Translations under genes and position numbers: made by a program
Shown here: in pieces, positions 1 through 10,373 of the stretch
How the letters are laid out: the number at the start of each line of letters is the position of its first letter
Numbering within the stretch: the first letter of the stretch is position 1
The notes under the pieces: model-generated
Told to the model about the DNA's origin: nothing
Database searches by the model: none
Seen by the model: the letters and a program-made list of their open reading frames with translations, nothing else
DNA from: Isoetes taiwanensis
Lineage: Eukaryota; Streptophyta; Lycopodiopsida; Isoetales; Isoetaceae
Assembly (NCBI GenBank): GCA_021234155.1
Contig: JAJEKV010000115.1
Span: forward strand, 1-64,000
Direction: 5' to 3'
Length of the DNA: 64,000 bases

Positions 1-1855
1 GTAATGGAGATGAAAGCCAACTACCTGGTCATTGTGTTACAATAATACTAGAGATTAACTAAATTCAATTATGGAGGATCTTTTGCAAGCTCCATTGCAC
101 TAGACTTGTCAATGTACAATCTCGCTAGTTTTAGGGCTTAGTTGCAAACTTATGGGGAAGTTAACCGGATCGCGATATGACACTATGCAATCCCTTAATG
201 TTTCGAAGCACCAAGTGACTAACGTAAGATGGTCAATCATTTGAAGTCCAAGTTCTTGCTTGTGAAATTTGCATCTATGAAGGGTTCTAATTATGGATGA
301 TGCCTTCGCTGATAGAAAACAATTCATTGTTTGTACCTTGCAAGAATCTTTTTGCAGCTTTTTCAATGGGATTATTTCACAATGACAGCATACTTACTCT
401 AACAGTAATTTCAAGTGTGTAGTTATGAAGCAATGGTAATCATAATTGGTTTGTATATTGTTAAGACGTGGTTACAAATCTCCTGATATTTGGGAAGAGG
501 CTGCTTCACAAACCCTAGCAGTCTCTTGTTGTATACAAAGTTCTTCTTTTAAGCAAGTTAGGATGAAACACATTTTTGATAGCTAGTTTCCAAATAGCGT
601 ATATAGACATATGGCAAAAAAGTAAAGCTACAGCAACGTTAAAACAAATGTTGAGCCGAATGAAGAATAAATGCAACATTAGCACAATACCTAACATTAA
701 CATAAAAAAATTGATTGAAATGAAACTATTATATTTTGAGATGCAATATCAACTCTCAGATGATATTGTGCTAACCAATAATGTCATTAGAATGCTCAAA
801 CTTGAAGGGACACTTAGTAGAGATGTTCATGGCTTTCATGGAATTGTTTTTCCATCATTCTTTATCATATTAGAGTTTAGGGTGATGAAGAAATCATAGC
901 TGCTTTGCCTGGGTTATTGCTATGGTTAAATGTGGCAACCGTAGAATTAACAAAACTTAAATAATGCATTAAATTCTTTTCTTCTGTGAAGATAAGTAGG
1001 TTTGCAACTGCTATGTGTTGCTTCCTCTAGATATCTAGCCCGTTCCCAAAAGGTCAATGATGCAATTGTAATGCTCCACAATTAGTGATGTTTTTCAAAT
1101 GATAAGAAAACAACTAGATCTTAGGTTCACAAGACCAGACTAGTATGACTACATGAAGAAAAAATTTGATTTTGCATGCTTCCCCCCAACTACATTTGTC
1201 TATATATTTGGAAGGTTCCATTAGGCAGATTGTGTTGAGCATGTAATGTAACAAGTGTAGTCCATGAGTATTCATTCGTTAAAGATGCTATCAAAGATCC
1301 TTTTAACTCCAAGGATTCCACATTTTCCATACATGTTTATGAGAGCATTTTTGTAAAGCCAGGGACTCTAATCCACAATTCATAATTCATGCATGAGTCC
1401 ATTTTCCCCGTTTTATAGTTGAAGAGTTAGCATCCATCGAGCATCTTTGCTAACATTAGTTACCCTATTTGTCATTACATCTTCCAGTTGGATTTGGTAA
1501 AACAGTATGACATCCGACATCCGACAATGCTGAGCACAATCTGACACCATTGTAGCCCATGAAACACCATTTCATTCCACGCATCTTTGTTAAATGTTCC
1601 AAATGCATCATCTAGACTTCCACAAGTTGCTTATGCATCTTAATTAGAAGCAGTTCCTAAAATTATATCCAATTGATATTTCTTAATGATGAGGGCATGT
1701 ATGCCTTTTCCTCCAGTAAAGGCATCTACAAGGTTAAAGAGCGTATAACTATTTGGCATCACCCCATCTAATAGCATCTTCTCAAAGATGCTTCACTAAT
1801 GTCTCACATCTAACATTTTAACAAGCGACATTCCCTCTTTGTCACATCTGACTCT
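1..1855. other. Anonymous AT-rich sequence
   Basis: No recognisable coding region, RNA gene or mobile element. The open frames here are short, have no family signature and look like chance. Confidence 0.6.
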
Positions 1856-1857
1856 GC

Positions 1858-2008
1858 ACCAATTCAACCAACCAGAGAAAGCATGCAATGCATGCATGCA
1901 AAACATGCACGCGATCTCCCAACCAAAAAAAGCATGCAATGCATGCATGCGAGACATGCATGCTCGCCCTCTCTAGAATCTCGATCGGAGGGCTCGGATC
2001 GATGAGAT
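1858..2008 (-). repeat. 5' piece of palindrome-headed repeat
   Basis: Read on the minus strand, this begins TCTCATCGATCCGAGCC directly after an A, the same head found at 33.19 kb and 39.24 kb. Next come a TCTAGAGA core and two tandem 51-bp blocks built of GCATGC and CATGCATG (RY-type) motifs. The shared body and TATA region of the other copies are missing, so this is a fragment. The inner palindrome (GATCGGA gggc TCGGATC) carries one mismatch relative to the other copies. Confidence 0.55.
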
Positions 2009-2715
2009 TATAAGATATAGGAATGATGCAAGCAGTTTTGTGGTAGTTTTGTTTTCCCTTTGGAAGAGAAAACTTTATTGTGGGAATGATGCATCTAAAA
2101 TTATGAGAAGATTTGCAAACCAATATAGCACTGGATAAAGCAGGGGAGCAATCTTAGAATGGAGACATCACTTGAGTCATTCTCTTGTGTAGAATGTTGT
2201 GAGTTCTTGCCTCACAAACTAGCATGTTACAAGCATGTCTTTCCGTTCTTGGTTCCTGGTCCACTTAGGCTTTTGTTTCTTTACAAATTATCACAGAGGT
2301 TGCATGGCTTTATGTTGATAACCCAAAAAAACTCTCCCCTTCTATGTATGATGCTATCTCTGTCCAAATCCAGAGCTTACCATTGGTGTGAAGGTGCATA
2401 TAGATTCAGGGGGCATCACCATCTTACTTAAAAATCATGTCCCTATCTTGGAACTTAAAATCATAATGACAAATAGATTCTTTAAAACCAATGCCAAATG
2501 TTCTGTCCTTGTTTATGTAATGGCGAACTTGATATGTAGATAAAAGAGTCTCAGATTTGCATAGCCATGTTTGTGTAATTCTCACTTGACTACAAATTAA
2601 CACTTGATTGATAAGTTTTATCCTAAATACAAGGCTGTTCTTTATAATTATAATAATAATATAATAATATTTATTATCATGCCCTTTAGGTCCTTGAGGT
2701 CATAGAGCAGCAAAA

Positions 2716-3222
2716 TTACATATTCCTGTTTGATTGTAAATGAATTAAAAATAGTCTATGTGACTCAACTTTCTTGAGGTAACAACCTAGCTTTTGTGGA
2801 TCCATATCTAAGAGACTATGGAAATTAAGAAAATTAATATCAAATATGTCCCTGAGTTCTGCGTATGCTATGCATGTTAGGAACGCATGCTCTTCGTCTT
2901 CAATATCCCCGTTTGTGCACATTGAGCAAATTCGTTCTCCCCTTGGAATGCCAGACCATCTACCCATCTCTATTTGAAGCTTATGTGAGCCCGTGCGGTA
3001 TCTTGCAATGGTTTGCTTCAAGTGTCGCGGGATACATGCATGAAGATATGCTTGATCAGAGTACACAAGCATCATATTCACCTCCTTCATGTAGTAAGCC
3101 ATTTTTGTGCCAGGTTCATCCCAAATCCGTTGCAATACTAGTGACTGCACCATGTCTCGCACCCCTATTTCTGAGTCCGGCCAACTTGTTCTGTTCAACC
3201 CCCAACTATCCGCCCAATCCAA
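2716..3222 (-). pseudogene. LINE C-terminal zinc-binding region
   Basis: About 168 codons with RICSMCTNGDIEDEEHAFLTC near residues 97-117. This matches the C-x2-C-x(7-9)-H-x4-C zf-RVT-like motif at the end of many plant LINE pol proteins. The upstream part is the usual poorly conserved connection domain. The reading frame ends about 40 bp before the (TAA)n tail, consistent with a short 3' UTR. Confidence 0.8.
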
Positions 3223-3436
3223 TACATCTTTATACTAGCCCATACTTGTGGATGCTTCTATGGCTTTCTTTGGGATCCGATCATCATCCATCATGCGTAT
3301 CCTATTAACAAAAGTTATAGTCTGGATCAGTGCCTCTGCTTTCAGTGGCAATAAACCTGCTTCTGCTAGCATAATAGGATAGGGTGTTTGCTGTTTGATG
3401 CCCATCTCCTATTGTAAAAATATTTTCTGAACATTC

Positions 3437-3691
3437 TCAACCTGTTTCCATAAGCCTTTGGACAAAGTAGGCCTCCAGATTGGGGCACCATACAGTATTA
3501 ATGTTTTGGACCAAAGTTTTGAAAAGCATTCTTTTCAACCCCCAGTCTTGTAACGATGCTTTGCGGCACCGTCTGAGCATACCATACAATGCCATTTTCC
3601 CTCCATCTGCACGGTTTTTAATACACTCTTTCCATTTATATTTTGCACTGAACTCAAGGCCGAGATATTTATAATGACTTATCGTCTCCAA
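3437..3691 (-). pseudogene. LINE RT thumb region
   Basis: The peptide includes HYKYLGLEFS, the common YLGxxF block downstream of YADD in LINE reverse transcriptases, and then a Lys/Arg-rich helix. It is in a different frame from the palm and ends at a stop before the C-terminal domain. Confidence 0.75.
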
Positions 3692-3727
3692 AGTTTCTCT
3701 GTTATAGCTGAAAAGCGATTGATTTGT

Positions 3728-4269
3728 TCAGCGGATCATGATCTTGGATTTAGACAAATTAACTTTCATTTTCTTCTCCATGGAAAACTCGTTCAGTATT
3801 ACTAAATGTTCCTGGAGCTCTTTGGGTGTGGCTGCCAGTAGCACCACATCATCGGCATAGAGTGACAATTGGATTACATAATCGCAAGGCGAGCCCCTAC
3901 AAGCCCTTTCTCGCTCCAACCATGATTGCAATTCATCTATGTACAATCCAAAAGCGTGAAGCAACGAGCAACCTTGCCTTACTTCTATTATGCTTTGAAT
4001 CTACGTTGGATTATACGCTAACCGAGCTCTAACTTCTTTTGTAGAGTTGAGACCACGGCACCCATAAGTGAGATCGGGACACTAATCTCTTTCATTCGAT
4101 TGCCCAATTCATTTCTTGGAACTGTATCAAAGGCTTTTGAGAAGTCAATGAAAGCAAGGAACAATGCCTTATTCGGTTTCTTAGCCTGTTCAATGAGCAC
4201 CTTCAAAGCAAGGGCATGATCCAGAGTACTGTGCATTCTCGAAACCACGCTGGCATGTAGCTCTTGCAC
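3728..4269 (-). pseudogene. LINE reverse transcriptase palm (FIDFSKAFD and YADD)
   Basis: Two adjoining frames carry the catalytic palm. At 4018-4269 the peptide reads FIDFSKAFDTVPR, which holds the first catalytic Asp. At 3728-3964 it reads LYADDVVLLA, which holds the second and third. Between them, around 3965-4017, the GxxQGxxLSP-type segment is degraded and the frame shifts. Both active-site motifs are intact as words, but the protein cannot be made as one chain. Confidence 0.9.
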
Positions 4270-4277
4270 AGTGGCAT

Positions 4278-5156
4278 CTACCTGTGGAGTTTCGCTCTAA
4301 TAGGCAGCCCTAATAATTTGGAGTAAACACTTCCTACCATGATTGTACGATAATTGCAAACATCTGTTCTTGTACCTGATTTGTGCACTGGGACGACTTT
4401 GTTTAATTGCCAGGACCTTGGCAAACCTTCCTTGACATCAGCGTTCAGGTGATTGGTTAGGATCTGGAGGAGTTTTTCATCGCCCCACTTCAGCAGCTCT
4501 GCGCTCATCCCTTCAAGGTCCGCATCCTTCCCATTCTTCATATGCTCCAAGGCAAAGCTTACCTCTGTTACTGTAAAAAGATCTTCATGCACCGCTGTAA
4601 GATCCATCTTTGGTGCATTTTCGTAGTGATACAAGGACCGTACTAGTTGCAGGAGATCTCCTTCATTCAACGGTTGGTGTTCAGTGTGACCTCTGAGCTT
4701 ATTCCAGAAAGTTTTTGGATGCTTATGGAACCAGTATCCAAGATCCGATTGCCTTTTCAATTCATATGCCCTCTTCTTGCTTCTTATCAACTGTTTATAC
4801 CATTTTGGTTTCACCTTAATTCTTGTAGGCAGTTTGACTCTTGCTGTAGAGCATTCGACATCCCACCATGAGTTACACGGTACTCCTACCTTCCTCTGTT
4901 TGGTGTATCCAAAACACTGCCCAGCTTCTCTCTTTATGGTGTCCGTGAGCAAGGTAGAATCAGCAGCTAATTCCCCACTCCAGGTGATGCTATCTAATGC
5001 CTGAGATAAGCGCCTCTGGAAAACCTTCTGTTTTGTGTGATCTAATTTTAGCCTGGGTCTAAAATAGATGGATGCTCTTGTTTCATGCAGTTCTACCTTC
5101 AATTCAAAACACAGACCTACATGATCTGATTCTGGCACTTTGTCTTGGAATTCCAA
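4278..5156 (-). pseudogene. LINE endonuclease end, linker and RT N-terminus
   Basis: This frame of 292 codons starts with the endonuclease SDH motif at about residues 10-12. It runs through the linker typical of LINE pol proteins (a FWNKLRGH-type segment and a region ending EHMKNGKDADLEGMSAELLK). It then enters the reverse transcriptase fingers with NKVVPVHKSGTRTDVCNYR, the equivalent of the conserved NxRPI block; the usual Pro-Ile is changed. The RT palm continues in another frame, at 4269 and below. Confidence 0.85.
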
Positions 5157-5480
5157 TCATTTTAGTATGCTACTATTATCAGGTAATATGAGCAAGTAGT
5201 CTACAATACTTTCACCCATTGGTGTAATGCAAGTACTGGTATTTGTATGCTTGAATTTCTCTATTCCATTCATGATTTTCAGCCCACATGTGGTACCAAA
5301 ATCTAGCAGCTTATCTCCCATGGCGTTTCTTATCTGATTCGTGGATTGATGTTTAAAGCTCCCATCGTCTTCTTCCAGTAAGAGTGGGTCACCTTCTTGC
5401 ATGTAAGATACAGTCTGCATCCCTTTAGTTCTAGCATTAAAATCACCTACAATTAAGACTTCTCCCTTATCTTTGTACAT
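5157..5480 (-). pseudogene. LINE endonuclease, C-terminal part
   Basis: The translated piece contains VLIVGDFNAR, the GDFNAR signature of the endonuclease/exonuclease/phosphatase fold used by LINEs to nick target DNA. DYLLILPD follows and corresponds to the D-x-(I/L) region before the last strand. The catalytic SDH motif lies just past a frame break, in the next piece (SDHVGLCFEL). The N-terminal residues with the first catalytic Asn and Glu are missing. The break at 5156/5157 separates two parts of one domain, so this is one relic and not two genes. Confidence 0.85.
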
Positions 5481-5490
5481 AAGAGTACAC

Positions 5491-6885
5491 TTGGACCTTG
5501 AGCAGAAAAAACACTTGGATTATTACATTATGCAGCATAATCATTAGATCTTTAGAAATGCGGCCTTCAAGAATTGGGTTGACACATTAATATATAAAGT
5601 CAAGCGCATGTGTTTATGTGAACATGTTTAGGTTGACATATTGAGATATAAAGTCAAGCACGTGTTTATGCGAACATGTGCCCTTCTTTGAAATGAAGTC
5701 CAACTCACCTTAACATGCATTGCAGCAAGTCTTTGCTATTTTTTTCATAATGAAAAACTGCGTTAACAATTATTCTATCGTTGCTTTGTGCACCACATTT
5801 TCTTGGCTTTTGCCTTTGGTTAGTATACTTTTGCATTGTCCACCACATTTTTTGGCTTATGCCTTGGTCAGTATACATGCATCTTGGCCAAATCTCATCT
5901 TCATGACATTGATACTTAAAACTTTTTAGATGACCATCATGATGTCTGGTTTAATGCGGAAGAAGAAATATGATCTATTTGTCCTTTTCAAATATTTTGA
6001 ATACATCAAGATTTAGTTTCCAAAAGTGTATATGCACATGGTTTGAGGGAGGAAAGCTACAGACAAGGAACAATGTTTTGATATGCTTATTAATTTAAAT
6101 TTCATTATCTTGCATCATATAAGCTTCAGCATATGCCAATAATTTCGTTGTTCAGATCATTGGGGTAAAGATTTTCCATGCTATGAATTATGCAACATAC
6201 TTATTTGGATTCTTGATTTATGTTCAACCAACTATTCTAACAATCTTTCCATGATAAATAAAAGCTTCATGATAAATAAAAGCTTATGCTCAAATATCAT
6301 GGAGTGTTAATAGCAACATCTATTTTTCCACAAAACATTTGATTGTTTTATTTCAAAAACATTATATGTTGCCTTTTAAGGATAGGATTTGCTAGCAAAT
6401 GTAAAATATTGTGAATTTTAAACGATCTATTATTCTACCTTATGCCTTTTGTGTTGCATATTGTTATTGTCATAAGAACCTTTTCCAAAAGGTTTGTGTT
6501 GCAACCTTTTTAGACTTTTCACATCCATGTTTTTTAAGTTGTCAATTTTGTTAGACAAACAAATTATGAAAGGCTTGCATAGGAATGCTTTTAAACAAAT
6601 CAAGGCATGCAACCCATGACCCCACAATCATGAGTATTTTAATGTATCCAACTCCCATGCCTTAGAACTTGGAGTTTAGGTTACACACCATTATCCAAAC
6701 CCCAATTGCTAATGCATAGAAGACATTTGTATTTTATTTATGAAAACAAATCCTTTGAGCCATCTCTTTTTAAATCCTTTTCAAGAATAAAAAAGGCCCA
6801 ACAATGTTGGGCACTTTTTTCTAGTATATTATATAAAAAATTTATATAAATTAGAAATTAGAGTCATCAAACAAACCCTATTATT
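5491..6885. other. Anonymous sequence with two short tandem duplications
   Basis: No gene recognised. At about 5577-5690 a 60-bp segment containing ATATAAAGTCAAGC and GAACATGT is duplicated head to tail. At about 5786-5885 a 50-bp segment containing CCACCACATTTT and AGTATAC is duplicated. Both are local and diverged. The rest is AT-rich with no clear structure. Confidence 0.5.
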
Positions 6886-6892
6886 ATTTTAA

Positions 6893-7327
6893 GATAAGAT
6901 AAGATAATATAAGATAAAGATTTCTACGAGCACAGGGACCTAATCAGGCCATGGGATGGGAACAGAGCAAAGTAGTAAACAGAACTTGGGGTCTATGCTC
7001 TATAACAAATTGTAACACTAATAATAAAAAAAAAGGAGTAAGACAAAACCAAACTGGGAAGCGCCTAAAAGTAATCTAACCAAGGGTATTGAAGCCACTG
7101 GCTAAGGATAATCGTTGTGCCTCCCTGATACATTGCTTATTTTTTTGAAGCCTCGCCTCTCGAACCTTGCATAGCTTCTCACATCGTGGGGATTAACTAA
7201 ACTGGAAAGAGGTCCTCTTGTACAGAGAAGTTAGTGCCCTTGAGGTGATTCCCATGCTGTAGCATATACAACCTATCCCATGATGCCGAAAAACATTCAA
7301 TTCAATTCAATTCATGATGCCAAAAAA
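6893..7327. repeat. SINE/LINE 3'-end remnants with pentanucleotide tails
   Basis: At 6893-6923 there is an (AGATA)n run. On the minus strand it follows GTGCTCGTAGAAATCTT, much like the GTGGACGATAAAAAATCTT that precedes (ATCTT)n at 31.05 kb, so this looks like one retroposon tail family. At 7294-7313 a run of four ATTCA units is flanked by near-identical 14-bp direct repeats (ATGATGCCGAAAAA at 7280 and ATGATGCCAAAAAA at 7314), the signature of a target-site duplication. The bodies between and around them were not identified. Confidence 0.4.
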
Positions 7328-7647
7328 TATACTAGAAGATGGCATGCCCAATCTGGTCTCTGAGCACCCGTTCTTTGTGCTGTAAAGGTCTCTGGTCTTT
7401 GGATATGCATTGTATCTGTGAAAAAACGTGTGGCTGCCTCTGAACTGGGACATGCTTTCCGGACCTCTACAAGACGTAGGTTCAAGTGTCGGGGGTGATC
7501 AGACTGATCTAAACCTGTATCTGTGTTGTTTGTGCTTCCTGAAGTGCTGGCCTTTGACGTCCATTTATTGCCTTGAGCTTTATCCTGCATATCTACATCC
7601 AAATCTACATATTTTAATGTCTCGCCCTCTACCTCAGTCTGTACCAT
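7312..7647 (-). CDS. Unrecognised open frame of 111 codons
   Basis: This frame is polar and rich in Ser, Thr, Asp and Gln, more protein-like than the hydrophobic chance frames around it. I recognise no family. Just upstream on the minus strand a 45-bp segment with GATGYCATGGTMCAGAC is duplicated and includes the candidate start codon. It could be a piece of a retroelement gag or LINE ORF1 or of a host exon, or it could be chance. Confidence 0.15.
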   Translation of the reverse strand: MVQTEVEGETLKYVDLDVDMQDKAQGNKWTSKASTSGSTNNTDTGLDQSDHPRHLNLRLVEVRKACPSSEAATRFFTDTMHIQRPETFTAQRTGAQRPDWACHLLVYFLAS

Positions 7648-8135
7648 GGCATCTACTCAGAGTGTGCCTGTAGGTTGCGGTCTGGACCATGACATCTACT
7701 ACCGATAGTGCTGGTGGCTGCAGGGCCCTAACAAGACACACTGCTTCCATCATAAGTGCGCAAAGCTCTAAAACCTGTCTCCAGCATCATAGGGCATATG
7801 CATGGATATCTCCGTAACAGTGACCGCAGAGAGGATCCTCTAAAACATGGCAGAAAGCATAAGTGTGCTCAAAACTGGAGGGGCAAACATTAGAATTACA
7901 GAGAAAGGAGAGTCTGAAGGGGCGATGGGCTCTCAGAGTTTGGTGGCATACAAGACTTGGTCTTCGCAGCCTTTATTGTCATATCCTTGGCTTTCCTTGT
8001 TATGGCAAATGGACATGAGTAGTTGAAATGGATATGGGCGCAACTAAGGCAGGAATAACTTAATGATGAAAAGAGAAGTTATGTTGGAGATTATGCTACC
8101 TCTGAAATGTGGTAGCACCATCCAAACCAAACCAA
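7648..8135. other. Anonymous sequence
   Basis: Nothing recognised beyond the 45-bp duplication at its left edge. CCAAACCAAACC-type simple repetition appears at 8106-8150, where the dispersed repeat begins. Confidence 0.4.
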
Positions 8136-9310
8136 ACCAAAACCAAACCAAAGGGGGTTTAAGGGGGATTTTAATTTAAATGTGTTGGACCCAATAGTTG
8201 TATTAATTAATGTCAATGGTAGTTATGTGTTGGTTGTTAATGTCAATGGTTATTATGTGTTGGTTGTTATGTGTTGGGGGATTTAATTTTTATATGTTGG
8301 ATGTTAATAGTTTGTGTTGCAAAAAAAAATTTCCGTCTGACAAAACTTTTAGAATTCAAACAAAAAAAAAACTAGAATTCATTTGAGGCTTTCATCACCT
8401 GTAGCTTTTGAATTTGATCACAATAAAACAAATAGAACATAAGTAAAAGTTACCATAAAGATAGAGCAGATTGATCCCATTATTCTGAAAGTCATAAAGT
8501 TTGCAACACCCATACACAAACATTTTTCAACTGGAAAACTTTTTTGCTTGTTAGCACAAGGATCTAGAAGCCTTGAATTTGCTTAATAACCCCCTCAAAA
8601 TCTAAAAAAATGCATGGTAATTTTTTTGCAAGTTTCATTCGAATGAGCCATAAAATAATATCCAATAGCACAATCCTCAGATTAATCACCGGTAGGATGT
8701 GAAAGCCTACCAAACCCGGCCGAAAATTGCTGTTTTAGCATAGATAACTTTAACCAAACATATCCATATCATACATTATCAAAAAGATCTCGGAGAGAGC
8801 TTTCCAACGCAATAAAAATCATCTCAAACGAGAGCTCGGATCAAAAGTTATGATAAGAAATGTGTTGTCGGGCTGGGGAAATCAGATTACATGCGCCCTT
8901 CAAGCCCCTTCATGCCCATTATGCACCACACGCACAAAAAAAGGCTTTTGTTGTGAGCTATTGGTTCATGTGCCCACACCACACGCACAAAAAGGGGGCT
9001 TTTGTTGTGAGAGCCATTGGTTCATGTGCCCATTATGCACCACATGCACAAAAAAAGGGCTTTTGTTGTGAGCCATTGGTTCATGTGCCCATTATGCACC
9101 ACACGACAAAAAATGGGCTTTTTTTTGTGAGCCATTGGTTGTTGACCATTGAAAAAAAAAGGCTAAAATCAATGGCTTTAAATGGTGCACTCTAGATGTA
9201 CGATTTAGTACATCCATTTGAATACATCACTTAAATCATAGGAAAACCTTAGTGAAAAGCGCACAAAACACAAAGAAAACCCCTATTGTTATGCTACATA
9301 TTGGCACCTC
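8136..9310 (+). repeat. Dispersed repeat, copy 1 of 2
   Basis: It opens with CCAAAGGGGGTTTAAGGGGG, followed by a region in which GTTATGTGTTGGTTGTTA recurs. The same opening is found at 19.81 kb, and the same closing region (GGTGCACTCTAGA .. TTAGTACA .. GTTATGCTACATATTG) at 21.05-21.18 kb. The middle differs: this copy carries a 57-bp minisatellite where the other carries a CATGCA microsatellite. There is no coding capacity. The ends are not defined well enough to name a class. Confidence 0.7.
8914..9150 (+). repeat. Four-copy minisatellite, period about 57 bp
   Basis: Each unit reads approximately CCCATTATGCACCACACGCAC, an A-run, GGGCTTTTGTTGTGAG, then CCATTGGTTCATGTG. The units differ by small indels in the A and T runs and by one internal deletion in unit 2. 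The overlapping open frames here are products of the repetition and not genes. Confidence 0.8.
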
Positions 9311-10248
9311 CAAGACTCGTGTGGTGAGACTGTATAGGACTGTAGGGTCAAATATATGGGGATGTGGGATCTAGACCTTGTTGAAATCGAGCAAAAAAAA
9401 GCAAAAATTGATGGGAATCCGAGCTTTTATTGAAAAAGGGTTGAAAAAAGAGGCCTTGGATGACTTTATGGTAAGGGCCACCAAACCTTTGGCGAAATGG
9501 TCTATGGGAATTCGTGGCTGCTAGAGGAGTCGAATTTGTGTGAAGGTAACCGTACTTTAGAAAAGAAATGTAACTGGGATCAATTAATCCGAGAAGTGGA
9601 ATTAGGCTATTAAAGGAATCGAATTTGGGGAAAACCGATTTGTAAGAGAATCCATCCCGGGTAACCGTGACCGCTGGAAAATTTCCGCTCGGTGCACGGG
9701 TAAAAACGGATCCCCGGGTTCTTGAATTGCCGATGAGAACTGACCGCGGGAAGTTTGGGCTGCCATGGTGAGGTGAGAACTGATGTAGGTCGGATCGGCT
9801 AAGCCATTATGGTTGAAAACCTCGCTGTAAGGAGGACCTAAAAAATCCACTTCCCCTCGTGATAAGCTTGGCCTCCCTTGGTTTGCCTATTGTTGCAAAC
9901 CTTCGACCGGGTCCGGCCCTTGCTTTTGCCCTTTCCCCCATGCTAGAGGTGCACCAAGGCCGGGTTCACATGCAACTCACCGAGAGGGGCCCCTGCTTTT
10001 GCCTTGTGCTTTTTGGCGATGATGATGATGGTGCGTGAGTAAAAGGGCTTGCCTTTTACGTGATGGTAAGGGTTTCCATTGTGCATGTGAACCTGCTCTA
10101 AAGAGCGTGTACCATTATACACCAATCGCAAAATGCAACAGCTAAATAAGGATAGATATAAGACTGTAATCAATAAGTATATGCTAGTTGAAAGAGATCA
10201 ATAAGAGGATGACTTACTTATAGTACACAATCATTAAGTATGTGTATT
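9311..10248. other. Anonymous sequence, locally GC-richer
   Basis: No gene recognised. 9600-9800 is richer in GC than its surroundings (CGGATCCCCGGG and similar) and holds an 82-codon minus-strand frame with no family signature. A GATGATGATG run lies near 10020. Confidence 0.4.
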
Positions 10249-10250
10249 AA

Positions 10251-10251
<1 letters not shown>

Positions 10252-10305
<54 letters not shown>

Positions 10306-10306
10306 A

Positions 10307-10354
<48 letters not shown>
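10252..10354. repeat. (AT)n microsatellite, two runs
   Basis: Two long AT dinucleotide runs are separated by GGAAG near 10303. They border copy 1 of the 2.6-kb duplicated unit. Similar AT arrays border copy 2 on both sides. Confidence 0.95.
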
Positions 10355-10358
<4 letters not shown>

Positions 10359-10373
10359 ATAAATATATATAAC

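Larger units (their letters stand above)
2643..5490 (-). mobile_element. 5'-truncated, decayed LINE (non-LTR retrotransposon)
   Basis: Read on the minus strand, the order is the end of an AP-like endonuclease, a reverse transcriptase with YADD, and a C-terminal Cys/His region, followed by an AT-rich (TAA)n-like tail at 2643-2678. This is the normal layout of the pol ORF of a plant LINE. The N-terminal half of the endonuclease and any ORF1 are absent, so the element is 5'-truncated near 5490. At least four frame changes or stops separate the pieces, so it is inactive. Plant L1-like and RTE/L2-like clades share these motifs and I did not decide between them. Confidence 0.9.
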